Source: Alnus glutinosa (lineage: Eukaryota; Streptophyta; Magnoliopsida; Fagales; Betulaceae). From it: a stretch of DNA of 64,000 nucleotides. The DNA lies in contig NC_084891.1 in NCBI RefSeq assembly GCF_958979055.1, positions 635,001 through 699,000 of the forward strand, written 5' to 3'. This document shows positions 47,601-59,889 of the stretch, in pieces (the stretch's first letter is position 1; the number at the start of each line of letters is the position of its first letter). Made by a program: the position numbers and the translations under genes. Under the pieces are notes generated by a model that made no database searches, was not told the origin of the DNA, and saw only the letters and a list, made by a program, of their open reading frames with translations.

Positions 47601-50027
47601 CTACTCAATGGTTAGGAACAAGTCATCTGACTTGGAAGAAGCTATCTCGGTCTCTGATGGATAGGGAATGAAGGGCAAGGGTTTCTTCTGCATGTATGAC
47701 GAACGCCACTCGTCAATGCATGTCATTTGACAAGGATCTAGACTGGGAAGAGCTTTCTTTTCTAGAAGTTTCAGAATCTTTTCAGTTTTGCCAAGAATGG
47801 AAACTGCATGCCTCACACTCTCCTCCCTCTGTTCAATGGCGCTGCTCAAACACTTCATGGATACAACACTGTGTATGTTAGTGAGGCAAGCACCCAGTAT
47901 ATCAGAGATCATGACAGTTACTGCTTCATATAATTTCTCACTCATCTGATAATCTCTGCTTTCACTTTTTAGCAGCATAGTTTGAGTTATTCTATACATG
48001 GAATTGGCAGCCAATACCTTGATGGGCCACTTCGAAGGTCTTCGCTTTAAACATTGAAGGCTATTTTGTTCCTTGTGGAACTCCACAAGCCTCGTCTTTG
48101 CAGCATCAGCAAGTTTTTGAAGTGTTTCCTTCATGGTTTTTCCTTGAAGGGACAATTTGTGGAGATCCACATCCAACCACTTGCGATAGAGTTCAACTCC
48201 TAGCCAGACAACCTCTGCTGCCCTTCTGATGTCGGTCAAATCTCCTTTTGCATCCAGGTTATCTATGAGCCTAACATACATCAGACCTTCATTCACACCA
48301 CATATTAAGCCTTTGATTAATCCAGGGCTGATGTTTGGAAGTGATACTGCAATACTTGTCAATGTCACCACAGGAAGAGCCCAACAATTTGGTGGTTCTT
48401 CAGAATCTAGAGAAGGAACTTGGTTACTGTCAAACTCCCCCACTCCCTTGAATCCCTGTGTTGACATCTCCAACAGCTGTAAGAGGTATCTAGGCCGCCG
48501 CTTGTCACCTGTTATAACATAAATTAAATTATTAAATTCATCTTTTTCAATCGGTTTAAATTTTTAGAATAAGTAATAATTAAACATGGTACGAAGATAA
48601 AAGTCTTAAATTCGAACCATGTTTTGATCATTCACCTTTCATTTCGATTAAGTATTTAACTTTAAAAGTAATTTAACATTACCTTCCCGAATCCAATGAT
48701 CAATAGGGTCACGGTTGCATTTCATCATCATCCCAACCAATTCATCCTCGCCTTCAAGATGCAAAACAAAACGGCTAAGATCCAGATTTGGGCAAGGCTG
48801 TGATTCGGAAGCTGATAATTCAGTGTTTGAAACACTCTTCTTGAATTCGAATTTCTTCCACAACTCTTTGCAGGAGTTGCGGCATAACAAGATCTGGGTG
48901 ACAGAGAAAACAGAAATGAGGCAAATCAATTTGCTCATTATCACAATCCCAATCTGGACTCTGATACACAAGTTCAAGAATCGTTTTTTGGCATCATGGA
49001 CAAGCTTCCTGTAGTGCCGCCTTTGAATTCTTCCCAAAATTAGCGGGCACTCTTTCATCTCCACTAGGCTCTGTACCCAGTAGTGCTCTACCTTAAATTC
49101 TCTGTATTTGCAGCTCTGCTTTCGACGTTTTGGGCAACTGTAATTGATGGCGACGAACCATCTACATGCTGGGGCTATCGTACCAACTCCTACTGCAACA
49201 GTCTGTGTAACAAGAATTAGAGTGGTCGACCATTTATAATCAGACTCTCCACTGCAGAATTTACACGACCATGGCAGAAAGTATGATCTAAGCATGGCTT
49301 CTGCTAAAGTTGCAGCACCCAGAAGACAGATTGCTCCAGAAGCGGTGCACGTCACTGAACGCGCCATCACAAACTGTGGACTACATGTATGAGACATCAT
49401 CCAATATTTCATGACATCCTCTCTAAGGTTGTCGTTTGAGCTACCTTCTTTCAGAGCTAATTCGTTCTTCTTATTGTACTTGTATTCCAAATACTGCTTG
49501 GTGGTTGGAACGGTTAAAGCAGAGAAACACAAGATAAAAAGCAAAACAAGCATGATGAACATGATGGAAGCATGTTCTTGCAAGAAAACATAGATTACCC
49601 CAGTAGTTAATTGGATGCAGATATTCACAGCAACAGTAATAACAAGTATTCCCAAGGCCATGATGTTCATAAACATTTCTTTGTTCTCCATGGTTCCAAG
49701 AGAAGGCATAGAATTACCCATTACTGTGCAGATGAAAACCGTGCTGCTAAGCTTTGCAAGCTGATCATGGCGGCCAGGCATCGAGGTGTTTAGATCCACC
49801 GACAGTTTTATTGCTACGGCTAACAAAGTGAGGGAAGTGGCGTTGAGTGAAGAGAATTTGCAGGGGAACCAGAATTTCCGATTGCGGATTCCGTTGATGG
49901 CATCCGCAGCCATTCCGAGGAGGCAGGCCAGTGAAGCTGCTGCAACGTAGATGCCAATCCATGGCATTGGCTGGCTGAACTTTGTGTCATCCAGGCTCCC
50001 ATTATTGCTGCAGCCGATCTTACCCAT
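47601..50027 (-). CDS. Uncharacterised multipass membrane protein, 750 residues
   Basis: Minus-strand gene with two coding exons, 50027-48683 and 48508-47601, joined by a GT-AG intron (175 bp) that splits a Gly codon. The total of 2253 nt gives 750 residues. The N-terminal half has about seven or eight hydrophobic spans (around residues 21-44, 59-78, 91-110, 115-150, 152-173, 223-245, 266-290 and 355-384) with short polar loops; one loop is Cys-rich (SCKFCSGESDYKW). The C-terminal half (about 400-750) is soluble and helical, with basic Lys/Arg stretches and a closing Ser/Asp-rich tail. I recognise it only as a type of plant protein usually annotated as an unknown transmembrane protein; no catalytic or transport motif is visible and I assign no function. 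The start is the first Met of a long open frame with strong coding character. Upstream DNA at 50030-50230 holds a TA run but no clear TATA box. Confidence 0.85.
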
Positions 50028-50239
50028 CTTCTTCCGTTCTTTGTATCTAGTTTTGTGTGATCCTTTTCCTGGAAGTGAGGGGTTTTGACTTTGGCTGTGC
50101 TATTGAATTATGTGATTACATGGTGAAAATGGTATGCAGTGAATTCACTGTTTAATATAATTATTATATATGTGAGTTGTTGGTAGTGGAGTCAATAGAA
50201 AAAATATATATATATATTGGAATTAGTGGATATCATTAT

Positions 50240-50740
50240 AAGTAAATTCTTTGGGGGCCCCTTGATTGACTTGAGCTAATCAAGTCTTGAGTGTGGCCCC
50301 AGCCTTTTATGGCTGATTTTTTGATCTTCTTTCTGTACCTCTTTTTTCTCATCCGTAGCATTACTTCACGAAGGCTCAGAGAATTTAAAGGATTATCTCT
50401 TTTTGTATAATTCTCTTTCAAATAAAAGTAAAATTTGAGTGTATTGAAATTTTTGAATTTGAATATTTTTTTCTTTATTATTATCACATGTACTTCACTT
50501 TTTGTTAGTAAATATTTTTTGGGTCGTCTCCGCCTGTAAATACAGGCTTATTAAGTTGAAGCACTTAAATTTTAATATTTTATATTATTGTATTATTTTT
50601 TATTATGCTATTTTTTACTTTATTGGAATCCTTAAAATTAGTTTTGTCCCAATAACTTTTATGTCTTTGATTAGACATTAGACCCACCCTGCATTATAGC
50701 TAGAAAGTTATTCACTAACAAAAAGTGACTAAAACGACGT
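50240..50740. other. Intergenic DNA upstream of the membrane-protein gene
   Basis: AT-rich, with no recognised element. A minus-strand ORF of 83 codons at 50236-50487 is Lys-rich and looks random. Confidence 0.45.
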
Positions 50741-50749
50741 CTATCACGT

Positions 50750-51046
50750 GTCTATTGTCTTACTAAAACGACGTCGTTTCGTTCTATGTTGATTCGGTTA
50801 ATCGGTCGAAATAGAATTCGGTTCGGTTCGGTTCGGTTACCACTTAAAAGGCTGTTCGGTTCGGTTCAGCTGCCGCTTAAAAGGCGGTTCGGTTCGATTC
50901 GGCTGCCGATCCGGCTTTCGGAATAAAATTTTATACCGACTACCGAACCGAAATTAGTCGGTTAAAGTCGGTATGCGGTCGATGGCAGTTCGGTTCGGTT
51001 CGGTAAGCGGTCGGTAGGCGGTAGGCGGATAATTTGCCCACCCCTA
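50750..51046. mobile_element. Fragment of an hAT-like element, right end
   Basis: The right edge reversed reads taggggtgggcaaattatcc, a typical hAT terminus. It is preceded by dense ggttcggttcggt and gcggtaggcgg repeats resembling subterminal arrays. No matching left terminus was found, so it is a truncated copy. Confidence 0.55.
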
Positions 51047-53180
51047 ATGTATGATAGATGGATTGAGGTCCCTACAATTCTAGAATTGCAGGGCATATGA
51101 TTCCTTCTATCCAAACCGTTCGTTCAAAATGAATGGTGTGAATTGAACCACGTAAGCATTCATTTAAAAGAGAAAAAAAAAAAAAAAAATCAAAATAAGG
51201 TATTTCCTTCATTTTCGGTTGGCTATATGATTTCAAAGTTGAACCAATTAATTGACTTAAAACTTGGTTTGTTTAGTTACGTTTTAGAGGAACACTGTTC
51301 GAACTTCTGACATTGGGTTGAAAATAATAGACTTATTTATTTATTTATTTGACTTCCTATTTAGACTTCTTGATGTCAAAAGATAGTATTGATTCATTGA
51401 ACTATTGATCCTAAGCCAGAAACAAGAATATTTGCACTTTTAACCTTTGAAAAAACTGAATTAAGGAAGACTGCTTAATTATTTTAATGAAGAAGGAGTT
51501 GATGCAAAAGTGAATTACAACAGCAAATCAAGTAAGATAGGCTATGCATGCCCTCCTTTTCAAGAGCTTTTAAAATTCAATGTTATATTACTAGTAGCAA
51601 GCCTAGATAAATTTTACAGGGGCAAATAGTCAAATGCATGTAATATTATATTTTTTTGCTAAACATTTTACTATTCAACAAAAAATCTACTTAACTCTTA
51701 AGTTTTTGTGTTTTTTTACATAATATATAAGTTTTATTTGACAAATACGATAAAGTGATATAAGAGATAAAAAAAAATAAAATTAATATCATGAGAAGTT
51801 TTTGTTGGCAAGCACATCAAAACATGTGGTTGTGGATGACCGATAAAAACAATGAAAAATGTGTGGTAATGACAGTGGTCTTATCTTGTCTTCACAATTA
51901 AAAAAAAAAAATCTTGTAGAAAAGAAGAAAAAGAAAAAAGAAAAAAAGAGTTCTCAAGAGTTATAAATCGAGAAAATAGTAGATAAAAATCCTACCACCC
52001 ATCACGGTGGTTAGCATCTTAGTGTTTGTGTCTTTACCTTGGTTTAATGAGTGCAAAAATTTGCTGGAATGAGAGACTGAGAGGCCAGATGCGAGAGGTG
52101 GGGGTGGTGGTGGTGGTCAAGCAAACAAGCATAGCGGTCTTGGCCCTCTTACCACCTGGTTGCTAAAAAAATTTGTATAGCTTTTCAAGAAATGATTTTT
52201 GTAATTTGCTGGAATTAAGAGAATAATATTTTTTATTTTTTACTTTTGTATAGCTTTTTAAGAAGTGATTTTGGTAATTTGCTGGAATTATGAGAATGAT
52301 ATTTTTTAATTTTTAATTTTAAATCCGTGTTCCTAGATTGACGGTTGATTTTTCAATGTGGAGTTCTAGAGTCTCCCAAATGGTGAAATAATGCGTTGTT
52401 TTTTTTTTTCTTGTGCAAAAGTGTTGTGTTCTTGGGCCTCTAATGATCGATTTTTCTGTGGGAGTTGGAGTAAGGGAGAGATAATGCACATTATTGTCTT
52501 AGTAATCTTTGTTTTCTTAGGCTTTAACGATTGATTTTTCAATAAGAGTTAGTATTCCAAAACAGAGATAATGTACTATTTTTTTTTTCTTTAAATAGTT
52601 GTGGACTTGTTTTTTTCAAACTTTGTTTCAGTTTCACAGAGCCTTCCTCTATCTTTTACAGGGTCTCATGGGGCCTTCTTCCATCTGTTTCACGAGGCCT
52701 TCTTCCATTGGGGGCCTCGGTCGCCTAGTGAAATAGCCCGCTCTAACTAATGGCACAAGAACACATACGTACTTTCAAGAAGACCAAACCATAATATAGT
52801 ATGTTAGGACACACTCAACCAAACTATCTTATATTAATCACTCACACTCGTGATATATTTTCAATGTGAAACCCAATCTTTCTACACTTACCCGTCGTGT
52901 ACTCAACAACCATATGATTACCACTTAACATTCCTGCTTATGCTGAAAATTGAGGTTCAAGTAGAAAAGTACATAAACAAACTGAACAAGCTGTCACAAT
53001 TTGAAGCTTAACCCCTCGCCTCCCCCCCCCCCCCCCCTTGTTTACCCATGCAACTCTCCTTTCGCTTCCTAAAAGCTACAATTTTACTAAATATATTGAT
53101 TAATTAATTCAAAGCCAAGGCTTCAAAGACATACGCAAGAGATACAGAAGAGAGTTAATAGTATATATATATATATAATA
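51047..53180. other. Intergenic DNA, no gene seen
   Basis: AT-rich DNA with a 73-bp tandem duplication (52172-52316), a C run near 53024-53037 and a short TA run at 53163-53177. Small phrases such as gcctcttccatctgtttcac repeat near 52,640-52,710. No coding signal. Confidence 0.5.
52172..52316. repeat. 73-bp tandem duplication
   Basis: Two units beginning tttgtatagctttt, each containing gtaatttgctggaatta, with a few differences. Confidence 0.8.
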
Positions 53181-53210
53181 GATGAAAATAGTTCAACTTA
53201 CATTTACATA

Positions 53211-54011
53211 TCAAGTTTTCAGTGTTGTGACATACTTGATGAGCATGCCAATAACTTCGTGTGAGATCCTTGATGCTGATTCGTTCAAGTTTCGAATCTT
53301 CCCTTCAGTTTCCTCTTCAAGTCGTTTTACATTAGACACCGAGCTCCCACTTGTATATGAAGATTAGAACCGAAAACGAGAAAGAACAAAGATTCAAAAT
53401 TCAAATCAAGCTAAACAGAAAAGCTCAAGTTTTGCTTGCGCAAAAAGTGGTTGATAAAGCCTTCATGATAATTCTGATGAGTACTTGATAAAGCTTTAGA
53501 CATCATGAGTTGATGGCAACAGCAGTGCTTATATAACAATAAGACAGCAGTGAAGAGGTATTGATACCTCAGAGGTTTTTTTTTTGGAACTCAGCTTCCA
53601 GATGAGAGCGATAAAGTGCCACTTCCCTCTCAGCTTCTTCTTTTGCTTGCTTCAACCTTGCTATCTTCACTGACGAATGTAATGTCAAATGGGAATTCAT
53701 ACGAGAACAGAAGAAATAAAGAAAAGTGAGATAGAAAATAAAGGCAGTAAATGGAGCTTAAAACGATGAGGCGTTTAAGAATATTAATTAAATAATTAAA
53801 TTCATCATTTTTTATACGCTTAAATAGCTTTTGAAATAAGTAGTGATCGATTTAGTACGTAATATGGAACTCTCAAGTTAAGTTCATGATTTTAGACAGT
53901 GAACATTTGAATTTAGCTTTTACAGTTTCTAGCAATGGAAACAATGTGTTGGGCCTCCTGCTCTGTAATTAACAGCATCTGAATGCTTCCTTGTCCTTTA
54001 AAGGAATCCAT
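53211..54011 (-). pseudogene. V-type H+-ATPase subunit G (VHA-G), frame broken at an A10 run
   Basis: Subunit G is part of the peripheral stalk of the V1 sector of the vacuolar proton pump. There are three minus-strand exons: 54011-53924 ([20 protein letters not shown] then QHIVSIARN), 53669-53568 (KIARLKQAKEEAEREVALY) and 53349-53211 (NVKRLEEETEGKIRNLNESA, ending VTTLKT). All introns are GT-AG and the protein order matches plant VHA-G, usually about 110 residues. The three exons total 329 nt, which is not a multiple of three. In exon 2 a run of ten A (53576-53585 on the plus strand, T) shifts the frame to a TGA; one base more in the run would restore agreement with exon 3. This is either a genuine frameshift (pseudogene) or a homopolymer error. 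A CTGCAG acceptor-like site upstream at about 54127 suggests a 5'-UTR intron. Confidence 0.8.
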
Positions 54012-54020
54012 CTATCTATC

Positions 54021-54024
<4 letters not shown>

Positions 54025-54103
<79 letters not shown>
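54025..54103. repeat. (GT)n microsatellite in the VHA-G 5' leader
   Basis: A 79-bp GT run ends 14 bp upstream of the VHA-G start codon (CA repeat in the mRNA sense), next to a short tatc repeat. Confidence 0.95.
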
Positions 54104-54105
<2 letters not shown>

Positions 54106-54129
54106 GAGCTATGAAAGCTTAACCTGCAG

Positions 54130-55930
54130 AAGGAAGAAAGATTGATAAGTACCCTACGTACTAATAATTACCAATTAAAAATAAGAATTCGGCATGGATC
54201 CTGTAATTCAATAACATGACATTTCTTGTTATTGAATTTTGACGCTCAAGATTCAAACCCACTATTTTCAACACAAAACTCGAGATGTCTTTGATCGTCC
54301 ATATTCAATAACAGGAGATGTCCCGTTAATCAAAAGCATGAATTAATCACTAAGGTTTCAAGTCTCAACTTTGGGTGAAATCATTGTTAGTCCAAAGATG
54401 ATATATAATACAACAGCCAAGAGAAGTTTAGAAATTTATCACTGCATCAAAAGAAATTCCTTAAAAAATTATCATGAAGAACTATAATGAGATGCAACAA
54501 TCTGCAAGAAAAAGTATTGGGAGAGATAAACAAAATAATGCACATTTCAGATACCAAAACACCTAAAAGAATTGAATGGTACATAAAAAAAGATATGAAT
54601 GCAAGGGGTATAATATTGTGGGCCTTTAATTAGGTTAGTGGGCTTTTCTTGTAAAGAAGTTAGTTTTGATGAGCATTTTTTATTTTGTAATTTTGTTAAG
54701 GTGTTGGGCTTCATTGAAAGTAAGATAAAGAGTTAAGTAGAGAGTAAATAAAGAATAAGTAAGTAATGACATGGTAATAGCAAAAGGTTATAGAAGATCA
54801 GCCGGCAACATTCTATTATCAACCGATTAGATCAATAAGAACAACCCAATCGGCAGAGAATGGGAGAGAGAAAAAAAAAAATTATGTCTGAAGTTGTTAT
54901 TGGAAATCACCTGGAGATTGACCAATCTCGAATATGCTCTTATCATTTCAATACAAGTTTATCTAGTATTTATCATCATCAATCCATGATCTTCAATCCA
55001 TATTTCACTAAATATCCATTTCAATCGTATTTCCATACACAAACACAAAAAATATACATAAACCAAGAAAAACCCATTACATGTGGATTTGATGAGAATC
55101 ATTCAACACATGTTTTGTAACTAAAGAAAGTACAATATTACAAACAAAATGCAGAAAGAGGGGCATTTAAACATTTCACAAATATTGATTCCTCCCAATC
55201 TTCACACATAGTATAGAAATGGCTTCGCATAATTTCCATGATTTCGAAAACAATGACAAACTATTTTAATATATATACACAGAACAATATCCATGTCCCC
55301 GCCTATAATTAGGATTGTTTTCTTTAAACTCAAATTACTGATCATGAAATCACTTTTTGTTTCTAGGTAATTCTTTGTTAAATTATTAATCAAATAATTA
55401 AATTCATCTTCCTATCCATTTAAATTTTTGAGACAATAGATAATTTAACATAATATTAAAACAATAATCTTAATTTAACATTAAATCATCATTTTCTATT
55501 AACATAAACTTTTTAATCAATGATTTAACATCCTTTACTCCGCACTCAACAGCTTTTAATTATTAGAGAACAAGAGTGACCATAGTCAGGGGAAAATATA
55601 AGATTCATTAATTACCTGAATGAAATTGCAGAAGAATTAATTATATATGTACTTGAAACGCCCTCAGAAAGGAGGGTGCTTGGAGAAGAGAATGAGAGAG
55701 GGAGAGCTTTCTTCTCCAAGGTTAATGGGGATTAGTTTGTTTTCCTAGTAAAAACGTCAAACGTAACAAGTGTACACTTTTTGAGACATTACACAAGCTG
55801 CTCAAATTAAGGACATTTAGATTGCCATTACTGTACGTCCAATAGCTGAATCTAAAATGGGACTATTGAGAGCTGTTTCGTTAGCATTTCGCAAAACAAA
55901 AAATAAGCCACTTCACATATACATGATCAT
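54130..55930. other. Intergenic DNA between VHA-G and a solo LTR
   Basis: AT-rich. Plus-strand ORFs such as 54860-55120 have no recognisable domain. Repeats of the phrase aattaaataattaaattcat occur near 53,790, 55,380 and 48,530, hinting at a dispersed repeat. No gene is supported. Confidence 0.45.
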
Positions 55931-56540
55931 TGTTTGGAATAATTCCGCTCGGCCTGACCCATTCAAAAGATTATGGGCCTCTAAACTCACATTGGCCCAA
56001 TGAGGATTGTAGGCCTTGAGCCTGCATAGCATGAGTCCTCGGGCACAGAGTTTGGGTCCTTGGAAGTCCCGGGAAGAGACTGCCTTGGGGACCGACATGA
56101 CCATCCAGAAGCGGTAGTGATTGCATGTGATCCCGGGAAATTCAAGATCAAATCTAGTTCTACAAAATCCAAGACCAGATTTAATCCTGAATAATCTGCC
56201 TAAAATCTTACCCTGAGATAAGTAAGGAAAGAGTTCCAATTCGAGTAGAGGAATGATTCCTAATGCAATCCGAACTCTGATGGTGCTTCTAGGTCAAGAT
56301 GAGAGCAGAAAACCCTAATGTAAGTTTGCTTATACCTTTCAGCCTATAAATAGGATCTTACACCAAGCATAAAAAAAGACTGATTTATTGTGCTGTAGCA
56401 TACTTCTCTATCATAAACTTACTTAAACATTAGAGTAAGATCCATCGGCAACTCCGATGTGTTCTGGTGAAAGTGTTTATCTTTGCAGCGATCACGAATT
56501 CAAGGGACGTGAAAAACATCGTAGAACATGTAGTTCACGA
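55931..56540 (+). mobile_element. Probable solo LTR
   Basis: Starts tgtttggaataattccgctc. It contains cagcctataaataggatctt and a cgatcacgaattcaagg / acgtgaaaaacatcgtagaa 3' part that parallels the LTR at 23637-24039 (gtgatcgtgggaacgtgaag), so it belongs to the same broad group. No second LTR or interior was found; the right edge is approximate. Confidence 0.45.
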
Positions 56541-57196
56541 TGTTGGTTATATTTGCTAACTTTTTTGTGTTATATATTTTGTTCTCTCTCCTTAAAACAA
56601 AAATATTAACAAACACAAAATACTCTTAAAAACACAAAAATAGTTTTCACATTTATGTCACATTAGAACACTTTTTCATTTTTTATTTTTTTTATTTATT
56701 TTTTTTAAAAAAAAAATTCCCCAAAACACATTAAAAAAATAGAATCATTATTTGTAAATTAAACTTTTTATGCACACATCTCATTTGTACTGTTAAAATG
56801 GATTGTTTAGATTGATTGACAACTCTCATGGACAAATAAAAGAAAAAAAACCTAAGTAGCGGCTGAATAAAAGAGAGAAGAGTATCATTTTTCTCAAACC
56901 TAAGTATTTGGTATTAATATATTGGTATTAAATTTTGGCTCCTCCTAACATCTATAGACACAGTAATAGCCGTAACCAGTTGTAAATTGAGGAATTTATT
57001 CAAGATTTATTTAGAAGAGTTCCTATTATACAAGCAAGTGATCAAAAGTAAAGATTTCCCCAAAATTCATTTTCTTCTCCGTCAATTTTGAAAAATACAG
57101 CCCAAAATAAATGATCAAATACCTTTAACAAACGTGTAAGTCTTTTTTTATTTTATTTTATAGATTAACAAACGTGTAAGTCATTCCTTGTATATT

Positions 57197-57237
<41 letters not shown>

Positions 57238-57453
57238 TCAAGTTCAATGTGTGAACCACAAATCAATAATTTAACAAAATTGGAAAGAAAATTCGGCTGA
57301 TTGGCTAGAATTAAATTATTTAGAACTTATTATACACGAAACTTTCTTAAAAAAAAAAAAAAAAAAAAAATTTATGTGGGATGAATCATGCGTTCCTACG
57401 CCATCTAATGATTCTAGTTTTAATTTATTTATTTAATTTCTTCAGAGAATTAG
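56541..57453. other. Intergenic DNA upstream of the inhibitor cluster
   Basis: AT-rich with a TA run (57201-57234) and an A-run (57350-57370). No gene is seen. Confidence 0.5.
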
Positions 57454-57460
57454 TATAAAT
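57454..57460 (+). promoter_or_regulatory. TATA box of inhibitor gene A
   Basis: TATAAAT, 53 bp upstream of the ATG. The same motif sits 43 bp upstream of the ATG in the other two cluster members. Confidence 0.7.
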
Positions 57461-57506
57461 ATGGGATGTTAAGTACTCTTCAAAACTTACAGGGAAAGTA
57501 CTTAAT

Positions 57507-58245
57507 ATGGCTAGCAGCAAAGTTAGTGTTGTGGTTCTCCTCCTAGTGTGTGGTATGCTCTCACCACTCTCCATTTATTATAAACTCTTCTTTCTTTTGT
57601 TTTTTTTTAGACTGACATATGTTCTTAGTGTAAGAACACAAAGCTTTGATACATGTAAGAATACATGATCTAACAGAGATATGAGAGTAAGAAAGAGAGA
57701 CACATACAATTAAAGTGGTTCGGTCTATGGCCTACATCTACTCGTCAAAGCTTTTTTCTTGGCTATATCTTTCCTTTTTTATTTATTTGATTGTATACAA
57801 TAAACTATTTCTCTAGAAATAGTTTAAACGTCGTTGTTGTCTCTTCTACTTCTACATTAACAACAATAAATCTAATTTATCATCTTGTAACTATTATCTG
57901 TTGAGTGCTTGTAACTCTTGTCTCAATACTTAGAACACATGATTTTATTTTATTTATTTATTTTTTGGATTTGGCTTGTTATATTTAAGGCCATTGATTT
58001 TATTTTATTTTCTGTGTTTAATTTGTTGATTATATTGATTATTAGGTGTAACTCTGCTGGGAGTATTCAATCCGAAGAATGTGGTTGCGAGCCAGGCTTG
58101 CCCAGAGAGTTGCTTGTGCGTGTCGTACATGACTTGCGGCAATTCAGACCAGAAACTTGATAATGGCTGCAACTGCTGCTTAGCGCCAAAGGGCTGCACT
58201 CTTCACCTCTGCAGCAATACTACACTTCTCTGTGATGGGAATTGA
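57507..58245 (+). CDS. Potato type II (Pin2-like) proteinase inhibitor A
   Basis: Small secreted serine-proteinase inhibitor. Exon 1 is 57507-57552 and exon 2 is 58046-58245; the GT-AG intron splits a Gly codon inside the signal peptide. The spliced product has 81 residues. Signal peptide about 1-31. The mature part starts ACPESCLCVSYMTCG and contains GCNCCLAPKGCTLHLC. Eight Pin2 cysteines are present (34, 38, 46, 57, 59, 60, 66, 78) plus an extra pair (40 and 71) that could form a fifth disulfide. The residue at the usual P1 place (third after the first Cys, CPE) is Glu, unusual for trypsin or chymotrypsin inhibition. It is the first of three tandem genes. The Pin2 assignment is from the Cys scaffold and conserved wording. 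Confidence 0.85.
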
Positions 58246-58269
58246 AGGGTGGATATCTATCCCCACCCC

Positions 58270-59190
58270 CGTGTGTTTTTTAATATTCCCTTTAATTGGA
58301 AATAATATGAAATAAATATTAATAATCATAATGTTAATAAAAATAAAACTAAAGAGACTTTCTTTGTCTCTCTATTAATGTTATGTGCAATTGAACGTGT
58401 TTTTAATTCGGCTATTTAAATACTGTTGAATTACTATTCTTTCTTCTTATATGAACATGATCCGGATTGACTCCAACTTGGTCCTTAATGTGAGAGGGTC
58501 CCGATGACGCCCACCTTATAGAGAAATATTATGGAGGATTAGATAGAACACGAAAGGCTCGTAGATCTTTGATCAATTGTGTCGAAGTTGGACAAAAACC
58601 TTTTAGAAATTCAAATTTGTGCAATGTTGTTCAAACGAGATGGAATCTACACGTGGCAATTACTGGAGTACATGGGAGAAATAGTGGATGTCTGAGATTA
58701 AAATCTGAGGAATCTCGTTCTAACGAAAATGGCATCTCTACTTTTTCTTTGCCTTGTACGAGAGTTAGGTAAAAATCAGTAATCAAAATTTGCGCACATA
58801 CGTGTTAGGCGAGACGTGACTCTTAATTTAATGTGGATGTAACGTTTTCGTTAGAACGTGCGAGGTGAAATTTAACCTTGCAAATGGAGTTTGTTAAACT
58901 GCTGAATGTAAAACTGAGATATTTACATAACTGTCATAGTCATGATTAAGTCCAACAAAGAACGGTAGCAAATCATACAATTGTCACAATTTTCAACTCA
59001 TAGTGCCCATTATCTTGTAGCGCAAAAGGTTGACCTTGACTTGATCACAGTTTAAGTCAATTTTTGCTTGCTGCATAATCGGAGTCAATTATTGCTGCAT
59101 CACAGGACCCCACAGGTCAGGTTGAGGACAAAAAAATAAATTAGGGTTGAATGTTACAAACATAATTTAATTCATCTATTTATTTTTATC
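58270..59190. other. Spacer between inhibitor genes A and B
   Basis: Noncoding. The part 58,440-58,880 contains phrases such as gaatctcgttctaacgaaaa and gtaacgttttcgttagaacg, an inverted repeat pair (about 58708-58727 and 58838-58857) suggesting a mobile-element fragment. No gene is supported. Confidence 0.4.
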
Positions 59191-59193
59191 TCC

Positions 59194-59200
59194 TATAAAT
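59194..59200 (+). promoter_or_regulatory. TATA box of inhibitor gene B
   Basis: TATAAAT, 43 bp upstream of the ATG, in a tcctataaatacc context. Confidence 0.7.
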
Positions 59201-59236
59201 ACCAATATTAACACTACAAAGAACTGATAGGAAAAC

Positions 59237-59869
59237 ATGGCTAAATACAGTGGGGTGACAGTTCTCCTTATTATATATGGTAAGCTCCAGTTCTCTTCTA
59301 AATCCATATTAGTTTTCTCTTCTCTCCCTTTTCTTGTTTAGCTTCATGATGCTGAGAGGGCGTGTGTCTCTGCCTGAGCAAAAGCCCTCCGACTAAAGCA
59401 ATTTGCTCGGACGGGCAGGTGAGGGTCTGCTCAGACAAAGAGCCCTTACTCGAAAAGGGGACTCATCAAGGTCCTCTCATGACATCCTCTGTCCGATTGT
59501 AGAGGGGATCTACAATACTAGTTGCGAATAAATGAGTTAAAGGGTTATTAATAAAAAAGATTAGATAGCAGATATATCTAAGTTTAGCTACCTTTGCCCA
59601 TGTGGATTGTATTTCCTTTGTAATTAAGTTTTTGAAGGCGTTTTCTTTCTTTTGTGAATGAGCAAATTAAAGGTGCAATTTTACTGGGCATCAATCCGGA
59701 GAAGACGAGGAGCGTCGTCAAAGCTTGCCCACTTTATTGCTTAGACGTGGAGTATATGACTTGCCAATCTTCTGGTGAAGAGAAGCTTAAACCACACTGC
59801 AACTGTTGCTTAGCTCCAAAGAATTGCACACTTCACCTCGCCGATGGGACTCGGGTCTCTTGTAAATAA
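59237..59869 (+). CDS. Potato type II (Pin2-like) proteinase inhibitor B
   Basis: Exon 1 (59237-59279) and exon 2 (59673-59869) join to 79 residues; the phase-1 intron is at the same place as in gene A. The signal peptide is MAKYSGVTVLLIIYGAILLG. The mature part starts KACPLYCLDVEYMTC, continues with HCNCCLAPKNCTLHLADGT and ends VSCK. It has exactly the eight canonical cysteines of a single Pin2 repeat unit. The P1 position (CPL) is Leu, which would suit chymotrypsin-like proteases. Of the three copies it looks closest to the family norm. Expected role: apoplastic or vacuolar defence against herbivore or microbial serine proteases (inferred from family). Confidence 0.88.
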
Positions 59870-59889
59870 TTGAATTGAAGGATTGGAGG

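Noticed and set aside
54860..55120. 86-codon plus-strand frame
   Set aside because: Skewed toward His/Ser/Tyr/Ile as expected from AT-rich random DNA, no homologous copy or domain.
58569..58772. 67-codon frame between inhibitor genes A and B considered as a further inhibitor
   Set aside because: No Pin2 cysteine scaffold, no signal peptide, and it overlaps an inverted-repeat element-like stretch.
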